A stretch of DNA of 64,000 bases from Curtobacterium sp. MCSS17_007 (GTDB lineage Bacteria; Actinomycetota; Actinomycetes; Actinomycetales; Microbacteriaceae). A program made the position numbers and the translations under genes. Every line of letters begins with the position of its first letter. Positions within the stretch are counted from its first letter, which is position 1. Below the pieces are notes generated by a model. That model was not told the origin of the DNA. It did no database searches and was given only the letters and a program-made list of their open reading frames with translations. Below, piece by piece: positions 1-7,889 of this stretch. The DNA lies in assembly GCF_003234175.2 (NCBI RefSeq), contig NZ_CP126257.1, positions 2,170,001 through 2,234,000 of the forward strand. Direction: 5' to 3'.

Positions 1-570
1 GAACTGCCGCTCGAAGACGTGGGCGTCCTGCGCCGCCTGCCAGTCAGCGGTCTCCTGCTCGGCACGGACGAAGTCGAGGGTCGCCCGGTTCGCCCGGTCC
101 ATCGCGACGGCGAACCCGGTCGCCACCGCGACCCACGTCAGGTTGCCGACCAATCCCAGCGCCCCGAAGGCGCCCGGTCCCGCCCAGGCCACGACGAAGA
201 GCGTGACGAAGCCGACGCCCGCCCACGCGAAGGCCCTCCGGCCCCGCACGACGAGCACCACCATGAGCGTGCCGATCGCCGCGACCCACCAGGTGGCCCA
301 GTCGTCCTTGTCCGACAGGTCCACGACGGGTGCGGCGATGACCGGCATGACCAGCGCGGTGGCGAGCGAGAAGCACGCCGCCCAGACCGGCAGCACGCGT
401 CCGGGCAGGAAGATCGCGACGGCACTGGCAGCCGCGTAGAGCGCCATGCACGCGAGGACCGGGCCGACGTCCCGGACGTACGGGAACGACGCCACGCCGA
501 GCACCAGGTGGAAGACGGAGAACAGCGCCGCGAGCCCGATGGCGATGCCGGCCGGCAGCGAGACCCTCAC
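1..570 (-). CDS. Membrane protein, third gene of a two-component operon (3' part beyond window)
   Basis: The reading frame opens with GTG at 570, which overlaps the stop of the sensor kinase gene (GTGA), so the two are translationally coupled. The visible 190 residues begin VRVSLPAGIAIG and contain about five or six hydrophobic helices separated by short loops. They then run into a charged segment (MDRANRATLDFVRAEQETADW) that resembles the helix leading into a kinase dimerisation domain. The protein could therefore be a second sensor kinase of the same type, or a membrane accessory protein. The catalytic part, if there is one, lies outside the window. Membrane location is supported by the sequence. 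The kinase idea is only an inference from position and layout. Confidence 0.6.
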   Translation of the reverse strand, partial: MRVSLPAGIAIGLAALFSVFHLVLGVASFPYVRDVGPVLACMALYAAASAVAIFLPGRVLPVWAACFSLATALVMPVIAAPVVDLSDKDDWATWWVAAIGTLMVVLVVRGRRAFAWAGVGFVTLFVVAWAGPGAFGALGLVGNLTWVAVATGFAVAMDRANRATLDFVRAEQETADWQAAQDAHVFERQF

Positions 571-1868
571 GCGTCACCCCCGGGGCCCCACCCGAGCCGG
601 ATCCGGGTGCCGGCACCCGGGTTGCTCGCCACCACGACGGTGCCGCCGACGCTCTGCACCCGCTCGATGATCGAACGGCGGACCCCGAGTCGGGCGGCGG
701 GGACGGCAGCCAGGTCGAAGCCGGAGCCGTCGTCCCCGACCTCGAGGTGCACCGTGCTCCCGCGCTGCTCCACCCGGACCCACCGCTCGACCTCCGGACC
801 GCCGGCGTGCTGCACGCTGTTCACGCACGCCTGCAACGCCGCCGAGGCGAGGGCGTCGGCGACCGTCGCCGGGATGCGCAACCCGCCGACGGGCGCGTCC
901 CGCAACCGGACGGGAGCGGCGAGTGCACCGACGGCGTCGACGATGCGCGCGCGGAGGTCGTGCACCGTGACCGGCGGGGCCGCTCCCGGCAGGTCGGCTG
1001 CAGCGGCTCCGAGGTGGTCGATGGCGTTGCGCGCCATGCGGGCGGCGAGGGCCTTCGCCTCCGGGGTGTCCGCCCGGGCAGCCGAGAGCAGCGTGGTGAG
1101 CACGCTGTCGTGCACGATCGCATCGACCTGCACCCGCTCGACCTCGGTCGCGTGCTCGCGGATCGCGTGCGAGTAGCGCCGGACCGCGGTGGCCTGCGCG
1201 GCGTCGACGGCCGCGGCGGCCCTGCGGAGGAGCACGGCGATGACGAGGACCGCACCGCTGAGGATCGCCGTGTACACGCCCTGGAGCACCGCGCTGAGCC
1301 CCGCGTCACCGCCGAGCGGCGTGAGCCGCACGACGACGTACACGGCGGGCACGAGTGCGGTGTACACGGTCGCACGCCAGGGCGCGAAGCCCATCGCCGC
1401 GGCCGTCGAGCCCACGGTGAGGAACCACCACGGCCAGGGCACCTGGTTCGCGGGGATGGCCTCGCGGACGATGACCGGCCACGTCACGAGGACGAGGAGG
1501 AAGAGCAGCGCGCAGGTGATCTGCGCGACCTGCGCGAGCCGCTGGACGAACGCCGAGACGCCGACGAAGAGGAACGACGCCCCGAGCAGCCCCGCCGAGA
1601 CGGGCCCCCACACCGGATCCAGGTACGGCAGTTGCCCGACGACCTGCGGCGCGTAGACCGCGCCGAAACCGATCGCGGCGAGCGCGATGAGGATCGCGAA
1701 CAGTCGTTCGACGGACGCCTGCGTGATCGCGGGGCGCACGCCTCGCAGGGGGTCGACCCCGAACGGCGCCGGTTCTGTCGGCGCCCCACCCTCCGTCACG
1801 GGTCCGGGGGCGTCGGACGTCCGGCCCGGCACGCCTGCCGACCGGGCCGGTCCGGCCGTCGTGGCCAT
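567..1868 (-). CDS. Membrane sensor histidine kinase (NarL/LuxR-type partner)
   Basis: 433 residues. A Pro/Gly-rich cytoplasmic N-terminus of about 50 residues is followed by six or so hydrophobic helices (about 53-216), a linker, and a degenerate dimerisation segment with HDSVLTTL near residue 253, where the histidine would be the phosphate acceptor. The C-terminal HATPase domain shows an N-box-like QACVNSVQHAGG, the G1 box GDDGSGFD and a glycine-rich GAGTRIRL end. Its likely partner is the response regulator whose gene ends 5 nt upstream on the same strand. The stop overlaps the GTG start of the following membrane protein. No extracellular ligand domain is visible, so the signal may be sensed in the membrane. 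Family assignment is firm; the stimulus is unknown. Confidence 0.85.
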   Translation of the reverse strand: MATTAGPARSAGVPGRTSDAPGPVTEGGAPTEPAPFGVDPLRGVRPAITQASVERLFAILIALAAIGFGAVYAPQVVGQLPYLDPVWGPVSAGLLGASFLFVGVSAFVQRLAQVAQITCALLFLLVLVTWPVIVREAIPANQVPWPWWFLTVGSTAAAMGFAPWRATVYTALVPAVYVVVRLTPLGGDAGLSAVLQGVYTAILSGAVLVIAVLLRRAAAAVDAAQATAVRRYSHAIREHATEVERVQVDAIVHDSVLTTLLSAARADTPEAKALAARMARNAIDHLGAAAADLPGAAPPVTVHDLRARIVDAVGALAAPVRLRDAPVGGLRIPATVADALASAALQACVNSVQHAGGPEVERWVRVEQRGSTVHLEVGDDGSGFDLAAVPAARLGVRRSIIERVQSVGGTVVVASNPGAGTRIRLGWGPGGDA

Positions 1869-1873
1869 CGGGG

Positions 1874-2590
1874 TCAGCGGCCGTCGGTGTCGGGGTCGAT
1901 CCCCGAGTCGAGCCCGGGGAGGATGCCGTCCTCGACCGCGCGGCGCAGCAGGTCGACCTTCGTCGGCGCGGGCCGCCCGACCTCGACGTACTTCACGCGG
2001 ATCCGGTCGAGGTACTCGCGCGCCGTCGAGTACCCGATCCCGAGCTGCTGGGCGGCGAGCTTGAGGGGCAGACCCGAGGCGTACAGGTGCAGGATCTCCC
2101 GCTCGCGGCGACCGAGCTGCGCCTTCGCGAAGTCACGGTCGGCGTCGATGGCGCTCGCCCACTCGAGGTTGTTGAGCACCTCGCCGCGGGCGACGGTCGC
2201 GACGGCTGCCATCACGGTCTTCGTCGCCGAGGACTTCGGGATCACCCCGGCGGCACCGGCGGCCAGGGCCTCACGCACGCTGGCGACCCGGTCGGCGATG
2301 GAGTGCACGAGGACCGCCGAACCGGTGCCCTGGACGCCCTTCACGTTCGCGGTCACGGTCGAGCCGTCACCGAGCGACAGGTCGAGGACCACGACGTCGA
2401 CCTCACGGCCGTCGAGCTGCGCCACGTACTCGGGCACGCTCGCGGCGGTGAGCACGACCTCGAACCCCTCGTTCTGGCACGCCGCCTGGATGCCGAGCCG
2501 CACGGACTCGTGGTCGTCGACGATCGCGACCCGGACGGGCCTGGTGGCCAATCCGGTCGCTCCGGTGCTGGTGTTCGTGTCTGCTGCCAC
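1874..2590 (-). CDS. LuxR/NarL-family response regulator
   Basis: 238 residues. The receiver domain starts at RVAIVDDHESVRLG, with an acidic pair DD and the phospho-acceptor Asp about residue 70 in VVVLDLSLGDG. The switch lysine is in GVIPKSS. The C-terminal helix-turn-helix (about 165-215) reads LGRREREILHLYASGLPLKLAAQQLGIGYSTAREYL, the LuxR-type signature. The start is GTG with GAGAGG a few bases upstream. It is the first gene of the operon and should be phosphorylated by the kinase encoded 5 nt downstream. Targets cannot be told from the sequence. Confidence 0.92.
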   Translation of the reverse strand: MAADTNTSTGATGLATRPVRVAIVDDHESVRLGIQAACQNEGFEVVLTAASVPEYVAQLDGREVDVVVLDLSLGDGSTVTANVKGVQGTGSAVLVHSIADRVASVREALAAGAAGVIPKSSATKTVMAAVATVARGEVLNNLEWASAIDADRDFAKAQLGRREREILHLYASGLPLKLAAQQLGIGYSTAREYLDRIRVKYVEVGRPAPTKVDLLRRAVEDGILPGLDSGIDPDTDGR

Positions 2591-2648
2591 GGTGGCCTCT
2601 CGTTCCGATGCACGCCCGGCCCCTGTCGCCGGGAGCGATCACCGCCCA

Positions 2649-2654
2649 AGGATA
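2649..2654 (-). promoter_or_regulatory. Putative -10 of the response regulator operon
   Basis: On the minus strand this reads TATCCT in an otherwise GC-rich 130-bp gap between the end of the RNA methyltransferase gene and the response regulator start. It would give a leader of about 50 nt. No good -35 is visible. Confidence 0.35.
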
Positions 2655-2719
2655 CCCAGGTCGGGGGCGGTCACGGGTTTCCGGGACACCGCGTCACACT
2701 GCTCCGGTGACGACGGGCG

Positions 2720-3979
2720 TCAGGCGATCGGCACCAGGCGCGCGACGGCCTCCAGGTGGTGCGTGTGCGGGAAGAGGTCGAAGGCCCGCAGCGCCTCGAG
2801 CCGGTACCCCAGGTCGGCGAAGGTCGCGACGTCGCGGGCCAGCGCGACCGGGTCGCAGGCGACGTAGACGACCTGCGCCGGCTGGAGCGCGGCGATCTGC
2901 ACGACGACCTCGCGGCCCGCGCCGGAGCGGGGCGGGTCGAGCACGACGGTGCCCGCGCGGAAGCGCTCCTGCTCCGGGCGGGAGGCCGCGGCGGCGGTCC
3001 GTGCGAGCCAGCGGTCGACGCGACCGGTCTCGGCGCGCGCGCCGATCCACTCGGACAGGTTCTCCTGCGCGTGCTCGGTGGCACGCGGGGCGCTCTCGAC
3101 GCTCGTGATGCGCGCCTTCGGACCGACGACGTCACCGAGCGCGGCGGCGAGGAGGCCGACGCCGCCGTACAGGTCCAGGTGCTGCCCCTCCGGGTCGAGC
3201 CGGTCGCGGTCGACCAGGTCCTGCACCGCCGCGGTGAGCACCGTCGGGGCCTGGCGGTGCACCTGCCAGAAGCCGTTGTCGTCCACCGCGAAGGAGCGCG
3301 CTCCCACGACCTCGGTCACCACGGTCGGCTTCTGCTCGTCGATCACGAGCCGCGCGCCCTCGGAACCGCTCGGCGCGAGGACGTCGACGACCGAGGCACC
3401 GGGCATCGCACCGCGTCCGAGCGGGGCGCTGTCCTGCACGCGCTCGGCGGCCAGCGGCAGCGACGTCACCGGCACGACGGTGTGGGAGCGGGCGGCGAAC
3501 GGGCCCGCGGTCCCGTCCTGGTCGACGTGGAGCCGGACGCGGGTGCGCCAGCCGAGGCCGTTCGCGGCGTCGTCGCCGGGGGCCGCCTCGACCGCGACGT
3601 CGTGCCCGAGGACCTCGGCGAGGTCGGTGCGGGCGAAGCGCGCGAAGGCGTCGACCAGGACGTCGTGCTTCAGGGTGCGCTGGTGCGGGAGCGCGATGTG
3701 CCCGAACTCGGCACCGCCGGCGCGGACGGCCGGGTCACGGTCGAGCGCGGCCTCGGGCCAGACGTGGTCGACGCGGTGCTCGCTCGGGGTGACGACGGAC
3801 ACCGTGTCCGCGCGCCAGAACGACTTCTTCCGGTCCTCGGTCACCCGCGCGACGACGCGCTCGCCCGGGATCGCGTCCGAGACGAAGACCACGCGCCCCT
3901 CGTGCCGTGCCACCGAGATGCCGCCGTGGGCGATCCCGGTGACGTCGAGTTCGAGCAGCGTTCCGACGGATTCACCCAT
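2720..3979 (-). CDS. TRAM-domain class I RNA (uracil-5-)-methyltransferase, TrmA/RlmD family
   Basis: 419 residues. The N-terminal 60 residues (LELDVTGIAHGGISVARHEG..VFVSDAIPGERV) form a TRAM RNA-binding domain. The methyltransferase domain follows, with an SAM-binding segment LDLYGGVGLLAAAL, the motif VVLDPPRSGAGREVV and the nucleophile cysteine near residue 375 in YVACDPVALARD. The C-terminal HHLEAVARL supplies the conserved glutamate. I see no N-terminal cysteine cluster for an iron-sulphur centre. The family makes 5-methyluridine in rRNA or tRNA using S-adenosylmethionine; which RNA cannot be decided here. Its start codon is only 14 bp from that of the divergent maf gene. Confidence 0.88.
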   Translation of the reverse strand: MGESVGTLLELDVTGIAHGGISVARHEGRVVFVSDAIPGERVVARVTEDRKKSFWRADTVSVVTPSEHRVDHVWPEAALDRDPAVRAGGAEFGHIALPHQRTLKHDVLVDAFARFARTDLAEVLGHDVAVEAAPGDDAANGLGWRTRVRLHVDQDGTAGPFAARSHTVVPVTSLPLAAERVQDSAPLGRGAMPGASVVDVLAPSGSEGARLVIDEQKPTVVTEVVGARSFAVDDNGFWQVHRQAPTVLTAAVQDLVDRDRLDPEGQHLDLYGGVGLLAAALGDVVGPKARITSVESAPRATEHAQENLSEWIGARAETGRVDRWLARTAAAASRPEQERFRAGTVVLDPPRSGAGREVVVQIAALQPAQVVYVACDPVALARDVATFADLGYRLEALRAFDLFPHTHHLEAVARLVPIA

Positions 3980-3993
3980 GGTTCGATGTTCCC

Positions 3994-4803
3994 ATGCGTC
4001 TGTACCTCGCGAGTACCTCCCCCGCCCGTCGTGCGCTCCTCGCCCAGACCGGCATCGAACCGGTGCTCGTCGCGCCGGGGGTCGACGAGGACGCCGCGGT
4101 GGCGGCGGCTGCGGCGGTGCTCGGACGCGACCTCACCGGTCCGGAGCTGGTCGGGTTGCTCGCGGTCGCGAAGGCGGACGCCGTCGCGGACGCGCGCGTG
4201 GCCGGCTCCCCGGTGGACGGCTTCGTGTTCGGCGGTGACTCGGCGTTCGAGGTGGACGGCGTGCTGTACGGCAAGCCCCACGACCCGGCCGTGGCCCAGG
4301 AACGCTGGCGGCAGATGCTCGCCGCGGGCGGCGGCACGCTGTGGAGCGGGCACTGCGTCGTGGACCGTCGGCTCGACCGCGGACCAGCCACGGCGGTGGG
4401 GACGAGCGCGGACGGTCCGGGAGGCGCGGGGCGGACGGGCACCGTGCCTCCCGTCCGGCAGGTGGACGCGGCGGGCGGCGGGGCGCTCGGCGTGGCCGGC
4501 CACCTGGGTGACGTCTCGCCCGGCGGCTCCGCGATGGTCGCCGCGGGCGACCACGTCGTCGCGGTCGACAGCGCCGTGCTCACCTTCGCCGACGACATGT
4601 CGACGGAGGAGATCGACGCCTACGTGGCGACGGGTGAACCGCTCGAGGTCGCGGGCGCGTTCACGATCGACGGACGGGCCGCCGCGTACATCACCCGGAT
4701 CGACGGCGCACCCTCCGCCGTGGTGGGGCTCTCCCTGCCGGTGCTGCGTTCGATGCTGCTCCGCGGCTTCGGCGTCGCATGGCACGACCTGTGGGCGCTG
4801 TAG
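3994..4803 (+). CDS. maf: Maf-family nucleoside triphosphate pyrophosphatase with an internal insertion
   Basis: 269 residues. The N-terminal MRLYLASTSPARRALLAQTG is the Maf substrate-binding signature. Later motifs GGDSAFEVDG, YGKPHDPAVAQERW, SGHCVV and TGEPLEVAGAFTIDGRAAAYI match the family, which hydrolyses non-canonical or UTP/dTTP-type nucleotides to the monophosphate and has been tied to septum control. Most Maf proteins are near 200 residues. Here about 55 extra residues, rich in Gly, Ala and Pro, sit between HCVVDRR (about 125) and AVLTFADD (about 190). That stretch contains an imperfect palindrome related to the intergenic repeat family of this window. The core motifs on both sides stay in frame, so the gene is probably functional. 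Confidence 0.87.
   Translation: MRLYLASTSPARRALLAQTGIEPVLVAPGVDEDAAVAAAAAVLGRDLTGPELVGLLAVAKADAVADARVAGSPVDGFVFGGDSAFEVDGVLYGKPHDPAVAQERWRQMLAAGGGTLWSGHCVVDRRLDRGPATAVGTSADGPGGAGRTGTVPPVRQVDAAGGGALGVAGHLGDVSPGGSAMVAAGDHVVAVDSAVLTFADDMSTEEIDAYVATGEPLEVAGAFTIDGRAAAYITRIDGAPSAVVGLSLPVLRSMLLRGFGVAWHDLWAL
4411..4458. repeat. Degraded GC-rich palindrome inside maf
   Basis: The left arm GGTCCGGGAGGCGCGGGGC and the right arm GGGCACCGTGCCTCCCGTCC are imperfect inverted copies of each other. They share the GGGAGGC/GCCTCCC core of the intergenic palindromes at 50084, 56506 and 62655. It is translated as part of the extra loop of the Maf protein. Confidence 0.6.
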
Positions 4804-4847
4804 ACATCCACACTTGATCCGCGAGGTTCTTTGTCGATGCCGCTCAA

Positions 4848-4874
4848 TTCACGGTCGCGCAGCACGAATACGCT
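4848..4874 (+). promoter_or_regulatory. Putative leaderless promoter of the acyl-CoA carboxylase alpha gene
   Basis: TTCACG at 4848-4853 and TACGCT at 4869-4874 are separated by 15 bp. The ATG lies 8 nt after the -10, and no Shine-Dalgarno sequence is visible between them. Transcription would start at or next to the ATG. The 15-bp spacer is short, so this is a tentative call. Confidence 0.4.
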
Positions 4875-4882
4875 GATGAACC

Positions 4883-6661
4883 ATGCCCCGTATCAGCAAG
4901 GTCCTCATCGCGAACCGCGGCGAGATCGCCGTCCGCATCATCCGCGCGGCCCGCGACGCAGGCAAGGCATCGGTCGCGGTGTACGCCGACCAGGACCGTG
5001 ACGCCCTCCACGCCCGCCTCGCCGACGAGGCCTACGCGCTGAACGGCACCACGAGCGCCGACACCTACCTCGTCATCGACAAGATCATCTCGGTGGCCCG
5101 CCGGTCCGGTGCGGACGCCGTGCACCCCGGCTACGGCTTCCTCGCCGAGAACGCCGACTTCGCCCGCGCCGTCATCGACGCCGGCCTGACCTGGATCGGC
5201 CCCTCGCCGGAGTCGATCGAGCAGCTCGGCGACAAGGTGTCTGCCCGTCACGTCGCCGAGAAGGTCGGTGCGCCCCTCGCGCCGGGCACGATCGAGCCCG
5301 TGCAGGACGTCTCCGAGGTCGTCGCGTTCGCCGACGAGGTCGGGCTGCCCGTCGCCATCAAGGCCGCGTTCGGTGGCGGTGGCCGCGGCCTGAAGGTCGC
5401 CCGCACGCGCGACGAGATCGAGTCGCAGTTCGAGTCGGCGACGCGTGAGGCCATCGCCGCGTTCGGTCGGGGCGAGTGCTTCGTCGAGAAGTACCTCGAC
5501 AAGCCGCGTCACGTCGAGACCCAGTGCCTCGCCGACGAGCACGGCAACGTCGTCATCGTCTCGACGCGCGACTGCTCGCTGCAGCGTCGGCACCAGAAGC
5601 TCGTCGAAGAGGCGCCGGCGCCGTACCTGACCGAGTCGCAGACCGAGCGCCTGTACGAGTCGTCGAAGGCCATCCTCCGCGAGGTCGGCTACGTCGGTGC
5701 CGGCACCTGCGAGTTCCTCATCGGTGCCGACGGCACCGTGTCGTTCCTCGAGGTGAACACCCGCCTGCAGGTCGAGCACTGCGTGTCCGAAGAGGTCACC
5801 GGCATCGACCTCGTCCGTGAGCAGTTCCGCATCGCCGAGGGCGGCACGCTCGACTACGAGGACCCGGCACCCCGCGGGCACTCGTTCGAGTTCCGCATCA
5901 ACGGCGAGGACCCGGGTCGCAACTTCTTCCCGGCCCCCGGCCCCGTCCACGCCTTCACCGCACCGTCGGGCCCCGGCGTCCGCGTCGACTCCGGCGTCGT
6001 CTCCGGCGACGTCGTCTCCGGCTCGTTCGACTCGATGCTCGCGAAGCTCATCGTCACCGGTGCCACCCGCGAAGAGGCACTGGAGCGCTCGCGCCGGGCC
6101 CTCGCGGAGTTCGAGGTCACCGGCCTGCCCACCGTGCTGCCCTTCCACCGCGCGGTCGTGTCGGACCCGGCGTTCGCCACGGACGACGAGACGCCGTTCA
6201 GCGTGTACACGCAGTGGATCGAGACCGACTTCCAGAACGACATCCCGGCGTGGAGCGGTTCCCCCGAGGAGCTCCCCGCACCGGCCGCACGCGAGAGCGT
6301 CGTCGTCGAGGTCCAGGGCAAGCGCATCGAGGTCACCATGCCGTCGATCGTCGGTGGTGGCGCCGCCGGAGCCGCCGGTCGTCGTCCCGCCGGGCCGTCC
6401 GCTCCCCCGAAGCGCCGCTCGTCCGGCGTGAAGGGCGGGCTCGCCTCCTCGGGCTCGGTGACGTCGCCGATGCAGGCCACGGTCGTGAAGCTCGCGGTCG
6501 CCGAGGGTGACACCGTGGTGAAGGGCGACCTGCTCGTCGTCCTCGAGGCCATGAAGATGGAGCAGCCGGTGCAGGCCCCGCGCGACGGCGTCGTGACCGG
6601 CCTGAACGCCCCCGTCGGCCAGACGATCTCGTCCGGCCACGTGCTGCTCGAGCTCGCGTAG
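4883..6661 (+). CDS. accA3: Acetyl/propionyl-CoA carboxylase alpha chain (biotin carboxylase + biotin carrier)
   Basis: 592 residues. The biotin carboxylase domain opens [22 protein letters not shown] and continues through an ATP-grasp core ([49 protein letters not shown]). A Pro/Gly/Arg linker (about 490-515) leads to a biotinyl domain with EAMKMEQP near residue 552, where the lysine carries biotin. It catalyses ATP-dependent carboxylation of biotin and passes CO2 to a separate beta chain, feeding fatty-acid and lipid synthesis. No beta-subunit gene is in the window, as is usual for the shared actinobacterial alpha chain. Length and motifs are standard. Confidence 0.94.
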   Translation: MPRISKVLIANRGEIAVRIIRAARDAGKASVAVYADQDRDALHARLADEAYALNGTTSADTYLVIDKIISVARRSGADAVHPGYGFLAENADFARAVIDAGLTWIGPSPESIEQLGDKVSARHVAEKVGAPLAPGTIEPVQDVSEVVAFADEVGLPVAIKAAFGGGGRGLKVARTRDEIESQFESATREAIAAFGRGECFVEKYLDKPRHVETQCLADEHGNVVIVSTRDCSLQRRHQKLVEEAPAPYLTESQTERLYESSKAILREVGYVGAGTCEFLIGADGTVSFLEVNTRLQVEHCVSEEVTGIDLVREQFRIAEGGTLDYEDPAPRGHSFEFRINGEDPGRNFFPAPGPVHAFTAPSGPGVRVDSGVVSGDVVSGSFDSMLAKLIVTGATREEALERSRRALAEFEVTGLPTVLPFHRAVVSDPAFATDDETPFSVYTQWIETDFQNDIPAWSGSPEELPAPAARESVVVEVQGKRIEVTMPSIVGGGAAGAAGRRPAGPSAPPKRRSSGVKGGLASSGSVTSPMQATVVKLAVAEGDTVVKGDLLVVLEAMKMEQPVQAPRDGVVTGLNAPVGQTISSGHVLLELA

Positions 6662-6682
6662 CGCGGCCGCAGCCGCCGCGTC

Positions 6683-6743
6683 GAACCACGAATCCGACAT
6701 TGAACCAAGGACGGCCCCTGGTTCGATGTCGGATTCGTGGTTC
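6683..6743. repeat. 25-bp-arm palindrome, copy A (likely bidirectional terminator)
   Basis: The arms at 6683-6707 and 6719-6743 match except for one position that would still pair as G-U in RNA. The loop is 11 nt. The core is AATCCGACAT/ATGTCGGATT, which is markedly less GC-rich than its surroundings. It lies between the convergent carboxylase gene and the frameshifted gene at 6765, so a terminator role fits. Nearly the same arms recur at 7797-7857. Confidence 0.8.
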
Positions 6744-6764
6744 CGCACCGACGTTGCGCGCCGC

Positions 6765-7699
6765 TCACCACGCAGGGGTCGCACGAACGCCGCGTCGCAC
6801 CGGGAGGCCCGCGTCGGCGAGCATCGCTGGGAAGCGGCCGCCCGTCACGACGTCGCGCCAGATGGGCCGGACGACGTGCCGGACGCCGGGCACTGCGCGC
6901 AGGCGGTCCTCGCGGATCTTTTCCGCGACGACGACCTCGTCGGCGCTCCGACCGCGACGCATCGCCGGATCCCGGTACTTCGCGAGGCCGTCGAACTCGA
7001 CCACCACACCCTGGTCCGGGAACCAGAAGTCCACCCGACCGATCGGCCCGGACGCATCGTGGAAGAGCTGCTGCTGCGTCGGCGGCGGGCAGCCGACGTC
7101 ACGCATGACGAGGAGCGCGACGCTCTCCCCCGCTGATTCGGACAAACCGGACGCCAGTTCGAGCACCTGGCGCGCGCGACGATGCGCACGGACCGCGGGT
7201 CGCTCGGCGTACCGGTCGAGCAGCGCTTCGCGAGGGGTTCCCCGTCGCACGACCGCATCGGCGACCGCCAACCCGCGAGCCCGGTCGTAGCGGACCGCGA
7301 CGTCCACTGCGGTGTCCGCCGGTCCGGTGACGAGCACGCCCTCGATGCGCATGAGGCAACGATCACGCTCGGGGCCGCGATCTTGTCGACGAACCGAGTC
7401 CGCTGCGACGTGGATCGTGCCGGGTCCGTCAGGGTCGGGCGATCCGGTACCGGGGAGATCCACGGCAGGCGGTGCAGGACCGCTGCGGAGGCATGGGACG
7501 CGTACAGACGCGGGGAACGTCCGGAGGCGGCCACGACGCGCGCGGTGTGGCGCTCCCACTCGGTCGCGGCGTCCCACTCGGAGCGCGCGACGAACGCACC
7601 GTGCCCGATGCGGACGAGGCGTCCCGATGCGACGTCGCGCTGCTGGAGGCGAGCGACGGACGGGTCGGGGTGACTGCGGATCACGTGCAGCGGTGCCAT
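6765..7699 (-). pseudogene. Frameshifted AbiEi-like / DUF559-like protein gene
   Basis: Two frames must be joined. The N-terminal part starts at 7699 (MAPLHVIRSHPDPSVARLQQ) behind a GGGGG Shine-Dalgarno and reads to FVDKIAAP. The C-terminal part is in another frame, from ERDRCLMRIEGVLVTG to RGVRATPAW, ending at 6765. One extra C in the C-run at about 7371-7374 (minus strand) would restore a single protein of about 311 residues. The whole resembles a common actinobacterial family with an AbiEi-antitoxin-like winged-helix N-terminus and a restriction-endonuclease-like C-terminus (RVDFWFPDQGVVVEFDG..KY). The function of that family is not established. The break lies in a homopolymer, so a sequencing error is possible. 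The gene is bracketed by two near-identical palindromes. Confidence 0.75.
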
Positions 7700-7796
7700 G
7701 CCCCCGAGCCTGCGCGAACACGCCGTCTCCGTGGGCCGCTCGTACGGACGCTGTGGAGGGCTCACGCCGCTCACAATTGCCCGAGGATGTGCCTCG

Positions 7797-7857
7797 GAAC
7801 CAGGAATCCGACATCGAACCAGCACGAGGGGCTGGTTCGATGTCGGATTCGTGGTTC
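7797..7857. repeat. 27-bp-arm palindrome, copy B
   Basis: The arms at 7797-7823 and 7831-7857 are inverted copies with one mismatch and a 7-nt loop. The arm sequence is nearly the same as copy A at 6683-6743. It sits just beyond the phosphohexomutase stop codon on the minus strand and upstream of the frameshifted gene, so it can end the salvage-cluster transcript. Confidence 0.8.
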
Positions 7858-7889
7858 GAAGCGCGGCCCGCGACAGTGGGCGCGCGCCG

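Noticed and set aside
6765..7814. Starts of the 6.8-7.8 kb gene at ATG codons inside palindrome B (MSDSWF.. or further upstream MLVRC..).
   Set aside because: The start at 7699 has a strong GGGGG ribosome-binding site and begins the family's N-terminal motif; the upstream codons come from the repeat.
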